A stretch of DNA of 64,000 bases, taken from NCBI RefSeq assembly GCF_030216305.1, contig NZ_JASOKT010000004.1, forward strand, positions 62,001 through 126,000. The letters run 5' to 3'. This stretch comes from Actinotignum timonense (lineage in GTDB: Bacteria; Actinomycetota; Actinomycetes; Actinomycetales; Actinomycetaceae). The position numbers and the translations under genes are program-made. Every line of letters begins with the position of its first letter. Position 1 is the first letter of the stretch. Below, piece by piece: positions 1 to 9,344 of this stretch. The notes under the pieces were generated by a model that had not been told where the DNA came from, searched no databases, and saw nothing but the letters and a program-made list of their open reading frames with translations.

Positions 1-42
1 CGTTCAGGCCGGTCACATTCGCTCAAGCTAGGAAAGCCCTAA

Positions 43-318
43 CTACTTCGCCTTCTCGATGATCGTAACGACCCGGAAGTGCTTGGTCGCGGAGAGCGGG
101 CGGGTTTCCATAATGGAGACCAAATCGCCTACGCGAACTTCGTTATTTTCGTCGTGCGCCTTCACTCGCTTGGTGCGGGTGATAACTTTACCGTATAGCG
201 GGTGCTTTACGCGATCTTCAACTTCAACAACAACGGTCTTGTCCATTTTGTCGGAGACCACGTAGCCGCGCAGCGACTTGCGATGATTACGTGTTTCGGT
301 GCTTGCGTTCTCGCTCAT
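43..318 (-). CDS. rpsQ: 30S ribosomal protein S17
   Basis: Small-subunit protein uS17, which binds the 5' domain of 16S rRNA early in 30S assembly. The 91-residue product has the family core [20 protein letters not shown] followed by [16 protein letters not shown] and [12 protein letters not shown] near the C-terminus. Length is normal for the family. It is the last S10-operon gene visible; rplN would be expected next, beyond position 1. It follows rpmC by 11 nt, so co-transcription is very likely. Confidence 0.98.
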   Translation of the reverse strand: MSENASTETRNHRKSLRGYVVSDKMDKTVVVEVEDRVKHPLYGKVITRTKRVKAHDENNEVRVGDLVSIMETRPLSATKHFRVVTIIEKAK

Positions 319-329
319 CTCATCCTCAC

Positions 330-557
330 TTACTGAGCGGCCGGAGCGGTTCGAATGTTCTTCTCCCGCTCGCTCTTAATGGTGTAAATGCGAGCAATCT
401 CGCGACGAACTTCCCGCAGGCGGCCACTGTCCTCCAGGCGGTGAGTCACCGCCGAGAAGCGGAGGTTGAACAGTTCCTTCTTCGACTCGGCAAGCTTCTC
501 GAGAAGCTCCGCGTCGGTCATCGCGTCGAGTTCCGCGGTGGTCAGTCCCTTAGCCAT
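330..557 (-). CDS. rpmC: 50S ribosomal protein L29
   Basis: Large-subunit protein uL29, located at the peptide exit tunnel. The 75-residue helical hairpin protein contains [18 protein letters not shown] and the conserved [12 protein letters not shown]. It overlaps the end of rplP by one base at 557, as expected for translational coupling in the S10 operon. The alanine-rich C-terminal tail is slightly longer than in many homologues. Confidence 0.97.
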   Translation of the reverse strand: MAKGLTTAELDAMTDAELLEKLAESKKELFNLRFSAVTHRLEDSGRLREVRREIARIYTIKSEREKNIRTAPAAQ

Positions 558-973
558 TACTCAACCTCCTCACGGGTGATAAAGCGGGTCTTGATGGGCA
601 GCTTGTGCTGGGCGCGGCTCATGGCCTCACGGGCGAGAGCCTCATCCACACCGGCCATTTCGAACATGACACGGCCGGGCTTGATATTGGCAACCCAGGT
701 TTCCACCGGGCCCTTACCCGAACCCATACGCACGCCGAGCGGCTTCTTGGTGAGCGGGCGATCCGGGAAGATGTTGATCCAGATCTTGCCGCCACGCTTG
801 ACGTGACGCGTCATGGCGATACGGGCTGCTTCAATTTGACGATTGGTGATGTAGGCCGGCTCGAGCGCCTGGATACCGTATTCACCGAAAGCCAGCTGAG
901 TTCCGCCCTTGGCCATACCCTTACGGTGCGGACGGTGCTGCTTGCGCCATTTAGTACGACGAGGAATCAGCAT
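557..973 (-). CDS. rplP: 50S ribosomal protein L16
   Basis: Large-subunit protein uL16, near the A-site tRNA and central protuberance. The 138-residue sequence starts with the diagnostic [15 protein letters not shown]. It contains [17 protein letters not shown] and [20 protein letters not shown], both typical of the family. It begins three bases after the rpsC stop and its end overlaps the rpmC start, fitting an uninterrupted operon. Confidence 0.98.
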   Translation of the reverse strand: MLIPRRTKWRKQHRPHRKGMAKGGTQLAFGEYGIQALEPAYITNRQIEAARIAMTRHVKRGGKIWINIFPDRPLTKKPLGVRMGSGKGPVETWVANIKPGRVMFEMAGVDEALAREAMSRAQHKLPIKTRFITREEVE

Positions 974-976
974 GAG

Positions 977-1810
977 TTATGCCTCCGTTCCGGTTGATTC
1001 CGGCGCGGCCACCGGAGCTTCGGCTCCGGCTGCCGGGCTCTGAGCCTGTTCGCTGCGGGCTTCCCCACGCTGGCCACCGCGACCGCGCCCGGCGCCGCGG
1101 CGACCGCGACGATCCGAACGGCCCCCGCGCCCACCGCGCGGAGCTTCCGCGAGGCTGCGGTAGTACTCAGCGTCGGTCAGATCACCGCGGTAGATCCACA
1201 CCTTCACGCCGATGCGGCCGAAGGTGGTACGCGCTTCGTAGAAACCGTAGTTGATATTCGCGCGCAGGGTGTGCAGCGGCACACGCCCTTCGCGGTAGAA
1301 CTCGCTACGCGACATTTCGGCGCCACCCAGACGGCCCGAGCACTGCACGCGGATGCCCTTGGCACCGGCGCGCTCGGCGGACTGGATGCCCTTGCGCATG
1401 GCGCGGCGGAAGGACACGCGCGAGGCGAGCTGTTCCGCGATACCCTGCGCCACGAGCTGGGCGTCAGCTTCCGGGTTCTTCACTTCGAGAATATTGAGCT
1501 GCACGGCCTTGCCGGTCAGCTTCTCCAGATCGGCGCGGAGGCGATCAGCTTCCGCACCGCGCCGGCCAATGACGATGCCGGGGCGAGCGGTGTGGATATC
1601 CACAACCACGCGCTCGGCGCGGCGCTCGATGTGCACGCTGGAAATCCCGGCGCGCTCAAGCGTCTTTTCGATCATGTCACGGATTTTGACATCTTCGAGG
1701 ACGTAGTCCGAGTAGCGCTGCCCCTTCTTGGTGGAATCAGCGAACCACTTGGAGCGGTGGTCAGTCGTGATGCCGAGACGGAACCCAATAGGGTTGACTT
1801 TCTGTCCCAC
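977..1810 (-). CDS. rpsC: 30S ribosomal protein S3 with extended C-terminus
   Basis: Small-subunit protein uS3, lining the mRNA entry channel and contributing to helicase activity. N-terminal [15 protein letters not shown] is diagnostic. A type II KH domain carries the GXXG-type loop at [13 protein letters not shown]. The 277-residue product ends in a long tail rich in Arg/Gly then Ala/Pro/Glu (about the last 55 residues), a common actinobacterial extension. Translation starts at GTG, overlapping the rplV stop as TAGTG. Confidence 0.98.
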   Translation of the reverse strand: MGQKVNPIGFRLGITTDHRSKWFADSTKKGQRYSDYVLEDVKIRDMIEKTLERAGISSVHIERRAERVVVDIHTARPGIVIGRRGAEADRLRADLEKLTGKAVQLNILEVKNPEADAQLVAQGIAEQLASRVSFRRAMRKGIQSAERAGAKGIRVQCSGRLGGAEMSRSEFYREGRVPLHTLRANINYGFYEARTTFGRIGVKVWIYRGDLTDAEYYRSLAEAPRGGRGGRSDRRGRRGAGRGRGGQRGEARSEQAQSPAAGAEAPVAAPESTGTEA

Positions 1811-2190
1811 TAGCGGGCCCTCCTCTGCTTCTTGGCCTTCGGCTTCTCGTCGGTAACGATAACGGTGATGTGACTCGTCCGCTTGTTGATGCGGTTCGCC
1901 CGGCCCTGGGCACGCGGCTGGATACGCTTCATCGTCGGGCCTTCATCGGCGTAAATCTCGCCAATGAACAGCTCGGACTCATCGAAGCGCTCCCCCGCCT
2001 GCTCGGCGGCGTAGCGCGCGTTGGCGATGGCCGACTCCACGATCTTACGAACCGGAGTGGCGGCCGCAAACGGTGCGAACTGCAGTACGTCAATAGCGTC
2101 CAGGGCGCGCCGGCCGCGGATGGTGTCCACGACACGACGGGCCTTCATGGGCGACACGCGCACGAAGCGCGCCTGCGCCTTTGCTTCCAT
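1810..2190 (-). CDS. rplV: 50S ribosomal protein L22
   Basis: Large-subunit protein uL22, whose beta-hairpin lines the exit tunnel near the macrolide site. The 126-residue sequence contains [20 protein letters not shown] at the N-terminus and the conserved hairpin and loop [19 protein letters not shown] basic KKQRRAR tail ends the protein. It overlaps rpsC by one base. No unusual residue was noticed in the tunnel loop. Confidence 0.98.
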   Translation of the reverse strand: MEAKAQARFVRVSPMKARRVVDTIRGRRALDAIDVLQFAPFAAATPVRKIVESAIANARYAAEQAGERFDESELFIGEIYADEGPTMKRIQPRAQGRANRINKRTSHITVIVTDEKPKAKKQRRAR

Positions 2191-2224
2191 AGTTCTGCCT
2201 TACTCTCTCGCTCGAGGCCCCGGC

Positions 2225-2506
2225 TTAGCGCCGGCGGCCCTTTCGGTCGTCCTTGTCGTGCCCGCGGAAGGTGCGGGTCGGGGCGAACTCCCCGAGCTTG
2301 TGGCCAACCATGGATTCGGTAATGAATACCGGCACATGCTTGCGTCCATCGTGCACTGCAAAGGTGTGACCCAGGAAATCGGGGGTGATAACCGACCGAC
2401 GCGACCAGGTCTTGATTACGTTCTTGGTGTTCTTCTCGTTCTGCTCGTCGACCTTCTTGTAGAGGTGCTCGTCGACGAACGGACCCTTCTTCAAACTGCG
2501 GGGCAT
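2225..2506 (-). CDS. rpsS: 30S ribosomal protein S19
   Basis: Small-subunit protein uS19 in the 30S head, forming a complex with S13 near the A-site finger. The 93-residue sequence starts [15 protein letters not shown] and contains [40 protein letters not shown] and TRTFRGH, all hallmark segments. It sits between rplB (14 nt upstream) and rplV. Confidence 0.98.
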   Translation of the reverse strand: MPRSLKKGPFVDEHLYKKVDEQNEKNTKNVIKTWSRRSVITPDFLGHTFAVHDGRKHVPVFITESMVGHKLGEFAPTRTFRGHDKDDRKGRRR

Positions 2507-2520
2507 CAGCTAATCCTTCC

Positions 2521-3357
2521 TCAGCGCTTCTTGCCGGTCTTGCGACGGCGCACGATGAGCTTGTCGCTGGCCTTGTTCGGACGGCGGGTACGGCCTTCCT
2601 TCTTGCCCCACGGGCTAACGGGATGGCGCCCACCGGACGTCTTACCTTCACCACCACCGTGCGGGTGGTCCACCGGGTTCATCACGACACCGCGGACGGT
2701 CGGGCGCACGCCCTTCCAGCGCATACGGCCGGCCTTACCCCAGTTGATATTCGCCTGCTCGGCATTACCGACTTCACCGACAGTGGCGCGGCAACGCACG
2801 TCCACGTTACGGATTTCGCCGGAGGGCATGCGCAGCTGCGCGTACTTGCCTTCGCGGGCAACCAACTGCACGGAAGCGCCGGCGCTGCGGGCGATCTTCG
2901 CCCCGCCCAGCGGCTTGAGTTCCACATTGTGCACCGTGGTACCGAGCGGGATATTGCGCAGCGGCAGGTTGTTGCCGGGCTTGATATCCGCATTCGGGCC
3001 GGTTTCGATGAGATCGCCCTGCTTCACGCCGCGGGGAGCAACGATGTAACGCTTCTCGCCATCAACGAAGTGGAGCAGCGCGATACGCGCGGTGCGGTTC
3101 GGATCGTATTCGATGTGCGCAACCTTGGCCGGCACGCCGTCCTTATCCCAGCGACGGAAGTCGATGAGACGGTACTGGCGCTTGTGCCCACCGCCCTTGT
3201 GACGGGTGGTGATGCGTCCCTGGTTGTTACGCCCACCGGTCTTCTTCAGGGGACGAACGAGGGACTTCTCCGGGGTCGAACGAGTGATCTCGGCGAAGTC
3301 GGCAACGCTCGCACCGCGACGACCCGGGGTCGTCGGCTTGTACTTACGAATTCCCAT
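2521..3357 (-). CDS. rplB: 50S ribosomal protein L2
   Basis: Large-subunit protein uL2, required for subunit association and peptidyl-transferase activity. The 278-residue protein opens [20 protein letters not shown]. The catalytically important loop [16 protein letters not shown] is present, including the conserved histidine. The end [17 protein letters not shown] is typical. It lies between rplW and rpsS. Confidence 0.99.
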   Translation of the reverse strand: MGIRKYKPTTPGRRGASVADFAEITRSTPEKSLVRPLKKTGGRNNQGRITTRHKGGGHKRQYRLIDFRRWDKDGVPAKVAHIEYDPNRTARIALLHFVDGEKRYIVAPRGVKQGDLIETGPNADIKPGNNLPLRNIPLGTTVHNVELKPLGGAKIARSAGASVQLVAREGKYAQLRMPSGEIRNVDVRCRATVGEVGNAEQANINWGKAGRMRWKGVRPTVRGVVMNPVDHPHGGGEGKTSGGRHPVSPWGKKEGRTRRPNKASDKLIVRRRKTGKKR

Positions 3358-3390
3358 GAGTTCTTATTCCTCAGTTCCTCGAATCGCCTA

Positions 3391-3702
3391 TTAGACGATT
3401 TCGCCGTAGATGTCGATGGAGCCTTCACGCAAGGTGACGATGGCCCGCTTGGTATTCTTGCGCCGCCCGATGCCGTTGCGCGTACGCCGGGTCTTGCCCT
3501 GGCGGTTCTGCGTATTGACGGAGGCAACCTTGACGCCAAAAATCGCTTCGACGGCCTGCTTGATTTCGGTCTTATTCGAACGCGGATCAACGAAGAAGGT
3601 GTACTTACCCTGTTCTTCGAGCAGCGCGCTCTTCTCCGACATCACCGGGGCGAGGATGACATCGTGCGGGTTCTTATTCCAGAAGTTACCGTTCTCAGTC
3701 AT
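3391..3702 (-). CDS. rplW: 50S ribosomal protein L23
   Basis: Large-subunit protein uL23 at the tunnel exit, the docking site for trigger factor and SRP. The 103-residue sequence contains [40 protein letters not shown] and the basic loop [14 protein letters not shown]. The ATG start overlaps the rplD stop as TAATG, so the two are probably translationally coupled. Confidence 0.98.
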   Translation of the reverse strand: MTENGNFWNKNPHDVILAPVMSEKSALLEEQGKYTFFVDPRSNKTEIKQAVEAIFGVKVASVNTQNRQGKTRRTRNGIGRRKNTKRAIVTLREGSIDIYGEIV

Positions 3703-4349
3703 TACTTCTCATCCTTCTTGGTGTTCCTCTCCACGAACGCGCCCAGCGCGGCTTCGGTGAAGATAACGTCGTCAGCAGCAAGAACGTCGTAGCTATTGAG
3801 CTGATCAACGTAGAGGACGTGGATCTGCGGGAGGTTGCGCACGGAAAGCACCGAGGCATCATCTTCACGCTGGACCACGACGAGCGCCTTGCGCCCCTCG
3901 TTCATCTTCTCGATGAGCGCACGCGCCGCCTTGGTGGACGGGGTCTCATCGGCAACAAAAGCGGTCACGGCGTGAATACGCTCGTGGCGAGCCCGATCCG
4001 AGAGGGACTGCAGCAGCGCGGCCGCAATCATCTTCTTGGGGGTGCGCTGCGAGTAGTCACGCGGCTGCGGGCCGTGGACAACGCCGCCACCGACCCACTG
4101 CGGAGCGCGGATCGAACCCTGGCGGGCCCGGCCGGTTCCCTTCTGGCGCCACGGCTTCTTGCCGCCGCCGGACACCTGACCGCGGGTCTTCGTGGCGTGG
4201 GTACCCAGGCGAGCGGCAGCTTGCTGCGCGTTAACGACCTGGTGGACCAGCGCCATATTGAAGTCGAGATCAAAGAGCTGAGCCGGGAGGGTGGCCTGCG
4301 AGGTCACCTTGCCGGTTTCATCGAGAACGTCAATCTTGAAGTCTGCCAT
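3702..4349 (-). CDS. rplD: 50S ribosomal protein L4
   Basis: Large-subunit protein uL4. Its extended loop reaches the tunnel constriction, and in enterics it is also the autogenous repressor of the S10 operon. The 215-residue protein carries the loop [20 protein letters not shown] and the downstream [20 protein letters not shown]. It begins two bases after the rplC stop. Whether L4 regulates the operon here is unknown; no enteric-type S10 leader was recognised. Confidence 0.98.
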   Translation of the reverse strand: MADFKIDVLDETGKVTSQATLPAQLFDLDFNMALVHQVVNAQQAAARLGTHATKTRGQVSGGGKKPWRQKGTGRARQGSIRAPQWVGGGVVHGPQPRDYSQRTPKKMIAAALLQSLSDRARHERIHAVTAFVADETPSTKAARALIEKMNEGRKALVVVQREDDASVLSVRNLPQIHVLYVDQLNSYDVLAADDVIFTEAALGAFVERNTKKDEK

Positions 4350-4351
4350 TG

Positions 4352-5017
4352 TTAGGCTCCCTTCACGGACGTGCGGACCACAACCGAGCCACCCTTTGCA
4401 CCGGGGATGGCGCCAACCACGAGCAACAGGCCGTTCTCGAGGTCAACGGAGTGGATGGACAGATTCTGCACCGTGACGCGATCCTGACCCATGCGACCAG
4501 CCATGCGCAGACCCTTGAAGACGCGCGAAGGGGTGGCGCAGGCGCCGATGGAACCGGGCTTGCGGTGGTTGCGGTGCGCACCGTGGGAGGCCGACACACC
4601 GGCGAAGCCATGACGCTTCATCACACCGGCGAAGCCCTTACCGCGGGAGGTACCGATAACGTCAACGGACTGACCGGCTTCAAAGATATCCGCGGTCAGT
4701 TCCTGCCCGAGCGTGTATTCACTGGCATCGGGGGTGCGGATTTCCGCCAGCTTCTTGCGCGGCGTAACACCGGCCTTAGCGAAGTGGCCCTGGAGCGGCT
4801 TGGTGACGTTCTTCGTCTTTTCATCGCCCGAGGCGAGCTGCACGGCGGAATAGCCGTCAACCTCGGGGGTGCGAACCTGGGTCACCACATTGGTGCCCAC
4901 GCGCACAACGGTAATGGGAAGGAGGCGCCCGTCCTCATCCCAGAGCTGGGTCATCCCCAGCTTCGTGCCCAGCAACGCCTTCACGGGCTTGCTGGCAACA
5001 GCTTGCTTGGAGTTCAT
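4352..5017 (-). CDS. rplC: 50S ribosomal protein L3
   Basis: Large-subunit protein uL3, an assembly initiator near the peptidyl-transferase centre. The core [19 protein letters not shown] begins about 12 residues in, so the N-terminus has a short extension or an internal start is used. The central loop contains [16 protein letters not shown] and [20 protein letters not shown], characteristic of the family. It lies 11 nt downstream of rpsJ. Confidence 0.98.
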   Translation of the reverse strand: MNSKQAVASKPVKALLGTKLGMTQLWDEDGRLLPITVVRVGTNVVTQVRTPEVDGYSAVQLASGDEKTKNVTKPLQGHFAKAGVTPRKKLAEIRTPDASEYTLGQELTADIFEAGQSVDVIGTSRGKGFAGVMKRHGFAGVSASHGAHRNHRKPGSIGACATPSRVFKGLRMAGRMGQDRVTVQNLSIHSVDLENGLLLVVGAIPGAKGGSVVVRTSVKGA

Positions 5018-5028
5018 TGCGTATTACC

Positions 5029-5337
5029 TCAGAGCTTGATTTCCACGTTGACGTCAGCCGGAAGATCGAGACGGCGCAGGCTGTCAATCGTCTTCAGGGT
5101 GGGATCCACGATGTCAATAAGGCGCTTGTGTGTGCGCATCTCAAAGTGATCGCGGGAATCCTTGTACTTGTGGGGCGAGCGGATAACGCAAAAAACGTTT
5201 TTTTCCGTCGGCAGCGGGACGGGTCCCACCACGGTCGCGCCGGTACGCGCAACTTCATCGACGAGCTTCTTGGCCGCGCTATCAATGACCTCATGGTCAT
5301 ATGACTTCAGCCGAATGCGGATCTTCTGTCCCGCCAT
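5029..5337 (-). CDS. rpsJ: 30S ribosomal protein S10 / NusE
   Basis: Small-subunit protein uS10, which also acts as NusE in antitermination complexes with NusB and NusG. The 102-residue sequence has [19 protein letters not shown], the loop [20 protein letters not shown] and [19 protein letters not shown]. It is the first gene of the S10 operon. An AGAGAGGT Shine-Dalgarno-like stretch lies about ten bases before the ATG. Confidence 0.99.
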   Translation of the reverse strand: MAGQKIRIRLKSYDHEVIDSAAKKLVDEVARTGATVVGPVPLPTEKNVFCVIRSPHKYKDSRDHFEMRTHKRLIDIVDPTLKTIDSLRRLDLPADVNVEIKL

Positions 5338-5601
5338 GGCGCGTCTACCTCTCTTTAGCTTCGGTGCCCGGTACCCGCACTCGGGCGTGTCGTACCGGAG
5401 GTAAATCTAGTAGCCATGCCCTATGTGAGGTTACGGAGAACCCTTTATACGATAATCGGCGTTGGGTAACCGATTAAGTTCCTTCGCTCGTAATCCGAGC
5501 AACTTGTTAAGTATGCCAAAAACTTCGGCGTACTTTCAAGACTTTCACGGCGAACGTGCGCCGTTTCTCATTCCCAGCGAGCCCGAAGGCCGGCCGGCAC
5601 G

Positions 5602-5663
5602 GGTAAAAATTTTACCGAAAGACCACGTTTCGTGCAAGAAACGGTTGCGGTGAAGCGCTTCAC
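5602..5663. promoter_or_regulatory. Cluster of three palindromes, candidate operators
   Basis: Three separate inverted repeats follow one another: GGTAAAA-A-TTTTACC at 5602-5616 (7-bp arms, one central base), CGTTTC-N6-GAAACG at 5626-5643, and the perfect 14-mer GTGAAGCGCTTCAC at 5650-5663. They sit between the S10 operon and the ALDH-ADH pair. Their sequences differ, so they could bind different dimeric regulators. Function is inferred from symmetry and position only. Confidence 0.45.
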
Positions 5664-5668
5664 GTCAC

Positions 5669-5687
5669 GGTACGACGACGCCGCAGC
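5669..5687 (+). repeat. Dispersed short motif, copy 1
   Basis: GGTACGACGACGCCGCAGC, one of about ten intergenic occurrences of this motif in the window. It is the only copy that lies upstream of a gene rather than just beyond a stop codon. Confidence 0.5.
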
Positions 5688-5847
5688 CTCCCGGACTCTC
5701 GGCCACGCGGGCCGCCAGCGGCGCCGTCGCCCCACCCTTGCCCCGGATGCCGCCACCACCTAGCATGGCTTTAAGTGATCTACATCGCTAAGCGGCGCAG
5801 GTGCCGCGAGCGGGTGATCATCCACCATACCGAGGAGGTAGACAACG

Positions 5848-7272
5848 ATGTCCTATCGATCAACAAATCCCTATACCGGTGAGGTGCTCGCCGAATTCCC
5901 CTATGCCACCGACGACGAGGTGGATAAGGCACTCGAGCTGGCGCACGGAACATTCCAGACGTGGAGCCGCACCTCCATCGCCGAGCGCGCCGCTATTTTG
6001 CGCCGCGCCGCGGATATCGCGGAAGAACGCGCGAGCGAACTCGGGGCGCTGGCCACCCTGGAAATGGGCAAACTCATTGGAGAAGCCACCGGGGAAGCCG
6101 GCGGCACCGTTCCAACAATGCTGCGCTGGCTCGCTGATGAAGCGGAAAATATTTTAGCTCCGCGCCCTGTCAGCTCCACCGCCGCACCTTTTGAAGGCTA
6201 TATTGACTATCGCCCGGAGGGCGTCGTCGTCGAAATTGAACCGTGGAACTTCCCGTACTACCAGGCCATTCGCGGTTTCGCGCCCGCAATGCTCTGCGGC
6301 AATACGGTTATCCTCAAGCACGCGTCGATTCTGCCGCAATGCGCCGCAGCGATTGTCCAGGTGCTCTACGATGCCGGGCTGCCGCGCGGGGTATGGCAAA
6401 ATCTGTACGCCACCCACGCGCAGGTGGAGCGGCTCATCAGCGACGACCGGGTACGTATTGTTACGCTCACCGGTTCGGAAGCAGCGGGAGCGAAAATCGC
6501 GCAGCTCGCTTCCCGGCACCTGAAGAAATCCGTCATGGAACTGGGTGGTTCCGATCCCTTTATTATTTTGGACGACGCCGATATCGAGGCCACCATCCAG
6601 CTGGCAATTATGGGACGCTGCTTCAATGCCGGCCAGGTATGCGCCTCCCCCAAACGCATGATTGTTCCCGATGCGCTCTATGACCGTTTCGTCGCCGGCC
6701 TCAAGGAAAGCACCGCGCAGCTGCGGCCCGGGGACCCGGCAGCGGAAGAGACCACCGTGCCGCCCATGTCGTCCCGCGAGCAGGCCGCCACGGTCAATGA
6801 TCAAATCCGGCGGGCTATCGAAGGTGGAGCGAGCGCCACTCCCCTGGGCCATATCGTTCCGGAAGGAGATACCTGGGTGCAACCCACCCTCCTCGAAAAC
6901 GTGGAGCGGGATAACCCCGTCTTCTACGAGGAGATTTTCGGGCCGGTCTGGAGTGTGTACCGGGTATCCTCGGAAGAAGAAGCAATCCGACTGGCTAATG
7001 ACTCGTGCTACGGGCTGGGCGGAACGGTTCATTCGGTCGACGTTGCGCATGCCGCGCGCGTCGCCGCCCGGGTAGATACCGGCACCGTTGCCATTAACTC
7101 CCCGGTTCCCGCTGTTCCCGCCGGCATGCCTTTCGGCGGTGTCAAGCGCTCCGGTTTCGGGCGCGAGATGGGCTACGAAGGGGTACGCGAATTCGCCAAT
7201 ATCCAGTCGATTCTTCTCCCGGAGGGAATCTCCGCGGCGGAGTTCCTCTCCTCGCTTTCACGAAAGGAGTAA
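5848..7272 (+). CDS. NAD(P)-dependent aldehyde dehydrogenase, succinate-semialdehyde dehydrogenase-like
   Basis: Oxidises an aldehyde to the acid with NAD(P)+; it belongs to the ALDH superfamily close to GabD/SSADH proteins. The 474-residue protein has the WNFPYYQAIR region, cofactor-binding TLTGSEAAGAKIA, the general-base glutamate in VMELGGSDP (about residue 232), the nucleophilic cysteine in NAGQVCASPKR (about residue 266) and the C-terminal PFGGVKRSGFGREMG. It starts after a GAGGAGG ribosome binding site. The zinc alcohol dehydrogenase begins two bases after its stop, so the pair probably oxidises an alcohol through an aldehyde to an acid, or runs in reverse. The true substrate is not evident. 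Confidence 0.9.
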   Translation: MSYRSTNPYTGEVLAEFPYATDDEVDKALELAHGTFQTWSRTSIAERAAILRRAADIAEERASELGALATLEMGKLIGEATGEAGGTVPTMLRWLADEAENILAPRPVSSTAAPFEGYIDYRPEGVVVEIEPWNFPYYQAIRGFAPAMLCGNTVILKHASILPQCAAAIVQVLYDAGLPRGVWQNLYATHAQVERLISDDRVRIVTLTGSEAAGAKIAQLASRHLKKSVMELGGSDPFIILDDADIEATIQLAIMGRCFNAGQVCASPKRMIVPDALYDRFVAGLKESTAQLRPGDPAAEETTVPPMSSREQAATVNDQIRRAIEGGASATPLGHIVPEGDTWVQPTLLENVERDNPVFYEEIFGPVWSVYRVSSEEEAIRLANDSCYGLGGTVHSVDVAHAARVAARVDTGTVAINSPVPAVPAGMPFGGVKRSGFGREMGYEGVREFANIQSILLPEGISAAEFLSSLSRKE

Positions 7273-7274
7273 GA

Positions 7275-8375
7275 ATGAAAGCAGCAGTAGTTAATTCTGT
7301 GGGCGGTGGGTTCACCACCGAAGATATCGAGATTGCCGAACCCATCGGGCGCGAGGTACTTTTCGACGTCAAGGCTTCCGGCCTGTGCCGCTCGGATCTT
7401 ACGCTCTCCACCACCAATTTCGGATTCCCCTTCCCGCAGGTGCTCGGGCACGAAGCCGCCGGCGTGGTTACTGCCGTCGGCCCGGACGTGAAGGAAATCA
7501 AGGTGGGTGACCACGTGGTTGCCTCCCTCATCCAGTATTGCGGGCACTGCCGGGCCTGCCGTGAATCGCGCATGTACGAATGCGAATTCCCGGAGGAAAC
7601 ACTGCGCGGCCCGGATGAAGCCCCGCGGCTGAGCCGGAACGGCGAACCGATTTTCCAGACCTACGGTATTGCCGGCTTCGCGGAGCAGGCGCTCGTGCAC
7701 GAACACCAGGTCGCGAAGATCAATCCGGACATGCCTTTCCCGCAGGCCTGCGTGATCGGCTGCGCGGTCATTACCGGCGCGGGCGCGGCTCTCAATACCG
7801 CGCAGGTGCGCCCGGGTGACACCGTGGCGGTGGTGGGCTTGGGCGGGGTGGGCCTGAGCATCGTCAACGGCGCCCGCATTGCCGGGGCCAGCCGGATTAT
7901 CGGGGTGGATACCAACCCGGAGAAGGAAGAATTTGGAAAGAAATTCGGGATGACCCACTTCGTGAACGCGGGCGACCGGGATGTTATCGAGCAGATCTTC
8001 GCCGCGACCGAGGGGCGCGGGGTGGATAAGTCCTTTGAGGCGCTCGGCATCGTGCCTACGATGGAGACGGCTATCGCCGCCACCCGCCAGGGTGGAGACG
8101 TGTACGTAGCCGGGGTCTTCAAGCCGGAGATGGAGTGGACCATTAATCCGCTCAATGAATTCTTCGTGCACCGGCGCCATATCCACGCGGTATACATGGG
8201 GAATACCGATATTAAGACGGATATTCCCCAGTACGTGGAGTTCTACCAGCAGGGGCGCCTCCACCTGGATGACCTTGTTGCCACGGAGATTGCCCTCGAT
8301 GATATCGACGCGACCTACAAGGCAATGGTGAATCATCACGCCGGGATTGGCCGCGTGGTTATCACGTCCTTCTAG
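7275..8375 (+). CDS. Zinc-dependent alcohol dehydrogenase (MDR family)
   Basis: Medium-chain dehydrogenase with 366 residues. Catalytic-zinc ligands are suggested by GLCRSDL and GHEAAGVV, and a structural-zinc lobe by CGHCRACRESRMYEC. The Rossmann motif is GLGGVGLS, followed by an Asp in GVDTNPEK, which favours NAD+ over NADP+. The long form resembles class III/NDMA-type or aryl-alcohol dehydrogenases. The start lies two bases after the ALDH stop with AAAGGAG as ribosome binding site, so the two are co-translated. The specific alcohol is unknown. Confidence 0.9.
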   Translation: MKAAVVNSVGGGFTTEDIEIAEPIGREVLFDVKASGLCRSDLTLSTTNFGFPFPQVLGHEAAGVVTAVGPDVKEIKVGDHVVASLIQYCGHCRACRESRMYECEFPEETLRGPDEAPRLSRNGEPIFQTYGIAGFAEQALVHEHQVAKINPDMPFPQACVIGCAVITGAGAALNTAQVRPGDTVAVVGLGGVGLSIVNGARIAGASRIIGVDTNPEKEEFGKKFGMTHFVNAGDRDVIEQIFAATEGRGVDKSFEALGIVPTMETAIAATRQGGDVYVAGVFKPEMEWTINPLNEFFVHRRHIHAVYMGNTDIKTDIPQYVEFYQQGRLHLDDLVATEIALDDIDATYKAMVNHHAGIGRVVITSF

Positions 8376-8468
8376 CGGGTGGGCTGCGCGGCGGCGCGCT
8401 AGAGCTCGACGGCGCGCGAGTGCAAGGCCGCGGCCCCGCAGAACCGCGGACCGCAATATGGCTACAAG

Positions 8469-9125
8469 CTAAAGTAGCGCCGCGAGTTCAGCCAGGGGGA
8501 ACTCCCCCACATCCACGGTGAAAGCGCCGGCACTCCGGGCCGCGGCCAGCCCCGGCCCAGAATCCTCGAAAGCAAGGCAGCTATCAATAAGGACGCCGAG
8601 GCGCTGCGCACCCAGGAGGTACGGGGCGGGATTCGGTTTACCGGGGACGTCATCGTCCCCGGTAACCGCCGCCTCCAGCCGGCTACCCGGCCCGGCCAGG
8701 AATATTTCCACCGGGCGGCCCGGGGTGGCCGTGACCAATGCCTGCGGAATGCCGGCCGCGGAGAAAGCATCGAGGAGCTCAGCCGCCCCGTCGATGAGTT
8801 CCGCATCGGCCATATGATCGGCCATGGCCCTTAGCACCTCGGCAAACATTTTCCAGGGATCCACTTCTCCCCCGCCGCGGCGTACCGCGGCCATCATGCG
8901 CCGCCCGTGCGCAATCGTATCCGCACCGCGGATAGCCAACACATCCTCATCGGTCCAGATTCCACCGTGGGAACGCACCACATTTCCAGATACCCGGGCC
9001 CATTCCTCTTCGGAATCCACCAGGGTTCCGTCCATATCCCAGAGCACCGCTGCCGGGGCTGCGTTTCCTGCTGCCGGGGTAACGCTGCCCGCCACATCAC
9101 CGGGAAACCCGATTTTCTTATACAC
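8469..9125 (-). CDS. HAD-superfamily phosphatase / beta-phosphoglucomutase-like
   Basis: Haloacid dehalogenase-type phosphotransferase. Motif I is LWDMDGTLVDSEEEW (both aspartates present), motif II is the Thr in LVTATPGRP, motif III is the Lys in PGKPNPAPYL, and motif IV is AFEDSGPGL. The cap insertion between motifs I and II marks subfamily I (phosphoglycolate phosphatase or beta-PGM-like). The reading frame is open to 9233; I chose the GTG at 9125, preceded by GAGG, because upstream residues are Arg/Cys-rich and unlike the family. The start is uncertain. It lies between tuf and the convergent ADH gene. Confidence 0.82.
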   Translation of the reverse strand: MYKKIGFPGDVAGSVTPAAGNAAPAAVLWDMDGTLVDSEEEWARVSGNVVRSHGGIWTDEDVLAIRGADTIAHGRRMMAAVRRGGGEVDPWKMFAEVLRAMADHMADAELIDGAAELLDAFSAAGIPQALVTATPGRPVEIFLAGPGSRLEAAVTGDDDVPGKPNPAPYLLGAQRLGVLIDSCLAFEDSGPGLAAARSAGAFTVDVGEFPLAELAALL

Positions 9126-9244
9126 ATCCTCAAGAGCTATAGCGCCACTCTGCCAAGTTCTGCGTCGTCGTGCAAATATACGGCGGCACGCAAGCATCAA
9201 GCGTAACGGCGCACCGCACAGCGCCCCTAACACCCACGCATAGC

Positions 9245-9276
9245 AAAGGGACCCTAGCGCAGTGCTAGGGTCCCTT
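9245..9276 (-). terminator. Terminator after tuf
   Basis: Thirteen-bp stem AAGGGACCCTAGC / GCTAGGGTCCCTT with a 5-nt loop (GCAGT on the plus strand), followed on the minus strand by a short TTT. It lies about 70 nt past the tuf stop. A second perfect hairpin, TACCCGGT-G-ACCGGGTA, lies at 9306-9322 between the stop and this structure. Confidence 0.8.
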
Positions 9277-9344
9277 CCCGCCTCGCGGCGGACGTTTTGC
9301 TCAGTTACCCGGTGACCGGGTAGCTGCGCCCAGATGCATCAAAG

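Larger units (their letters stand above)
5338..5847. other. Divergent intergenic region between S10 operon and aldehyde dehydrogenase gene
   Basis: This 510-nt gap holds the promoter region for the minus-strand S10 operon and, on the other side, for the plus-strand ALDH-ADH pair. On the minus strand an AT-rich TATAAA lies near 5445-5450 and a TTGCTC near 5498; neither pairs convincingly with its partner hexamer, so I do not fix a promoter. Three palindromes and one copy of the dispersed short motif lie at 5602-5687. A clear GAGGAGG ribosome binding site at about 5832-5838 supports the ALDH start at 5848. No small gene was recognised. Confidence 0.6.

Noticed and set aside
8376..8468. A terminator between the convergent alcohol dehydrogenase and HAD genes
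   Set aside because: G/C-rich complementarity exists (CCGCGG-type) but no stem of convincing length with a tail could be drawn.
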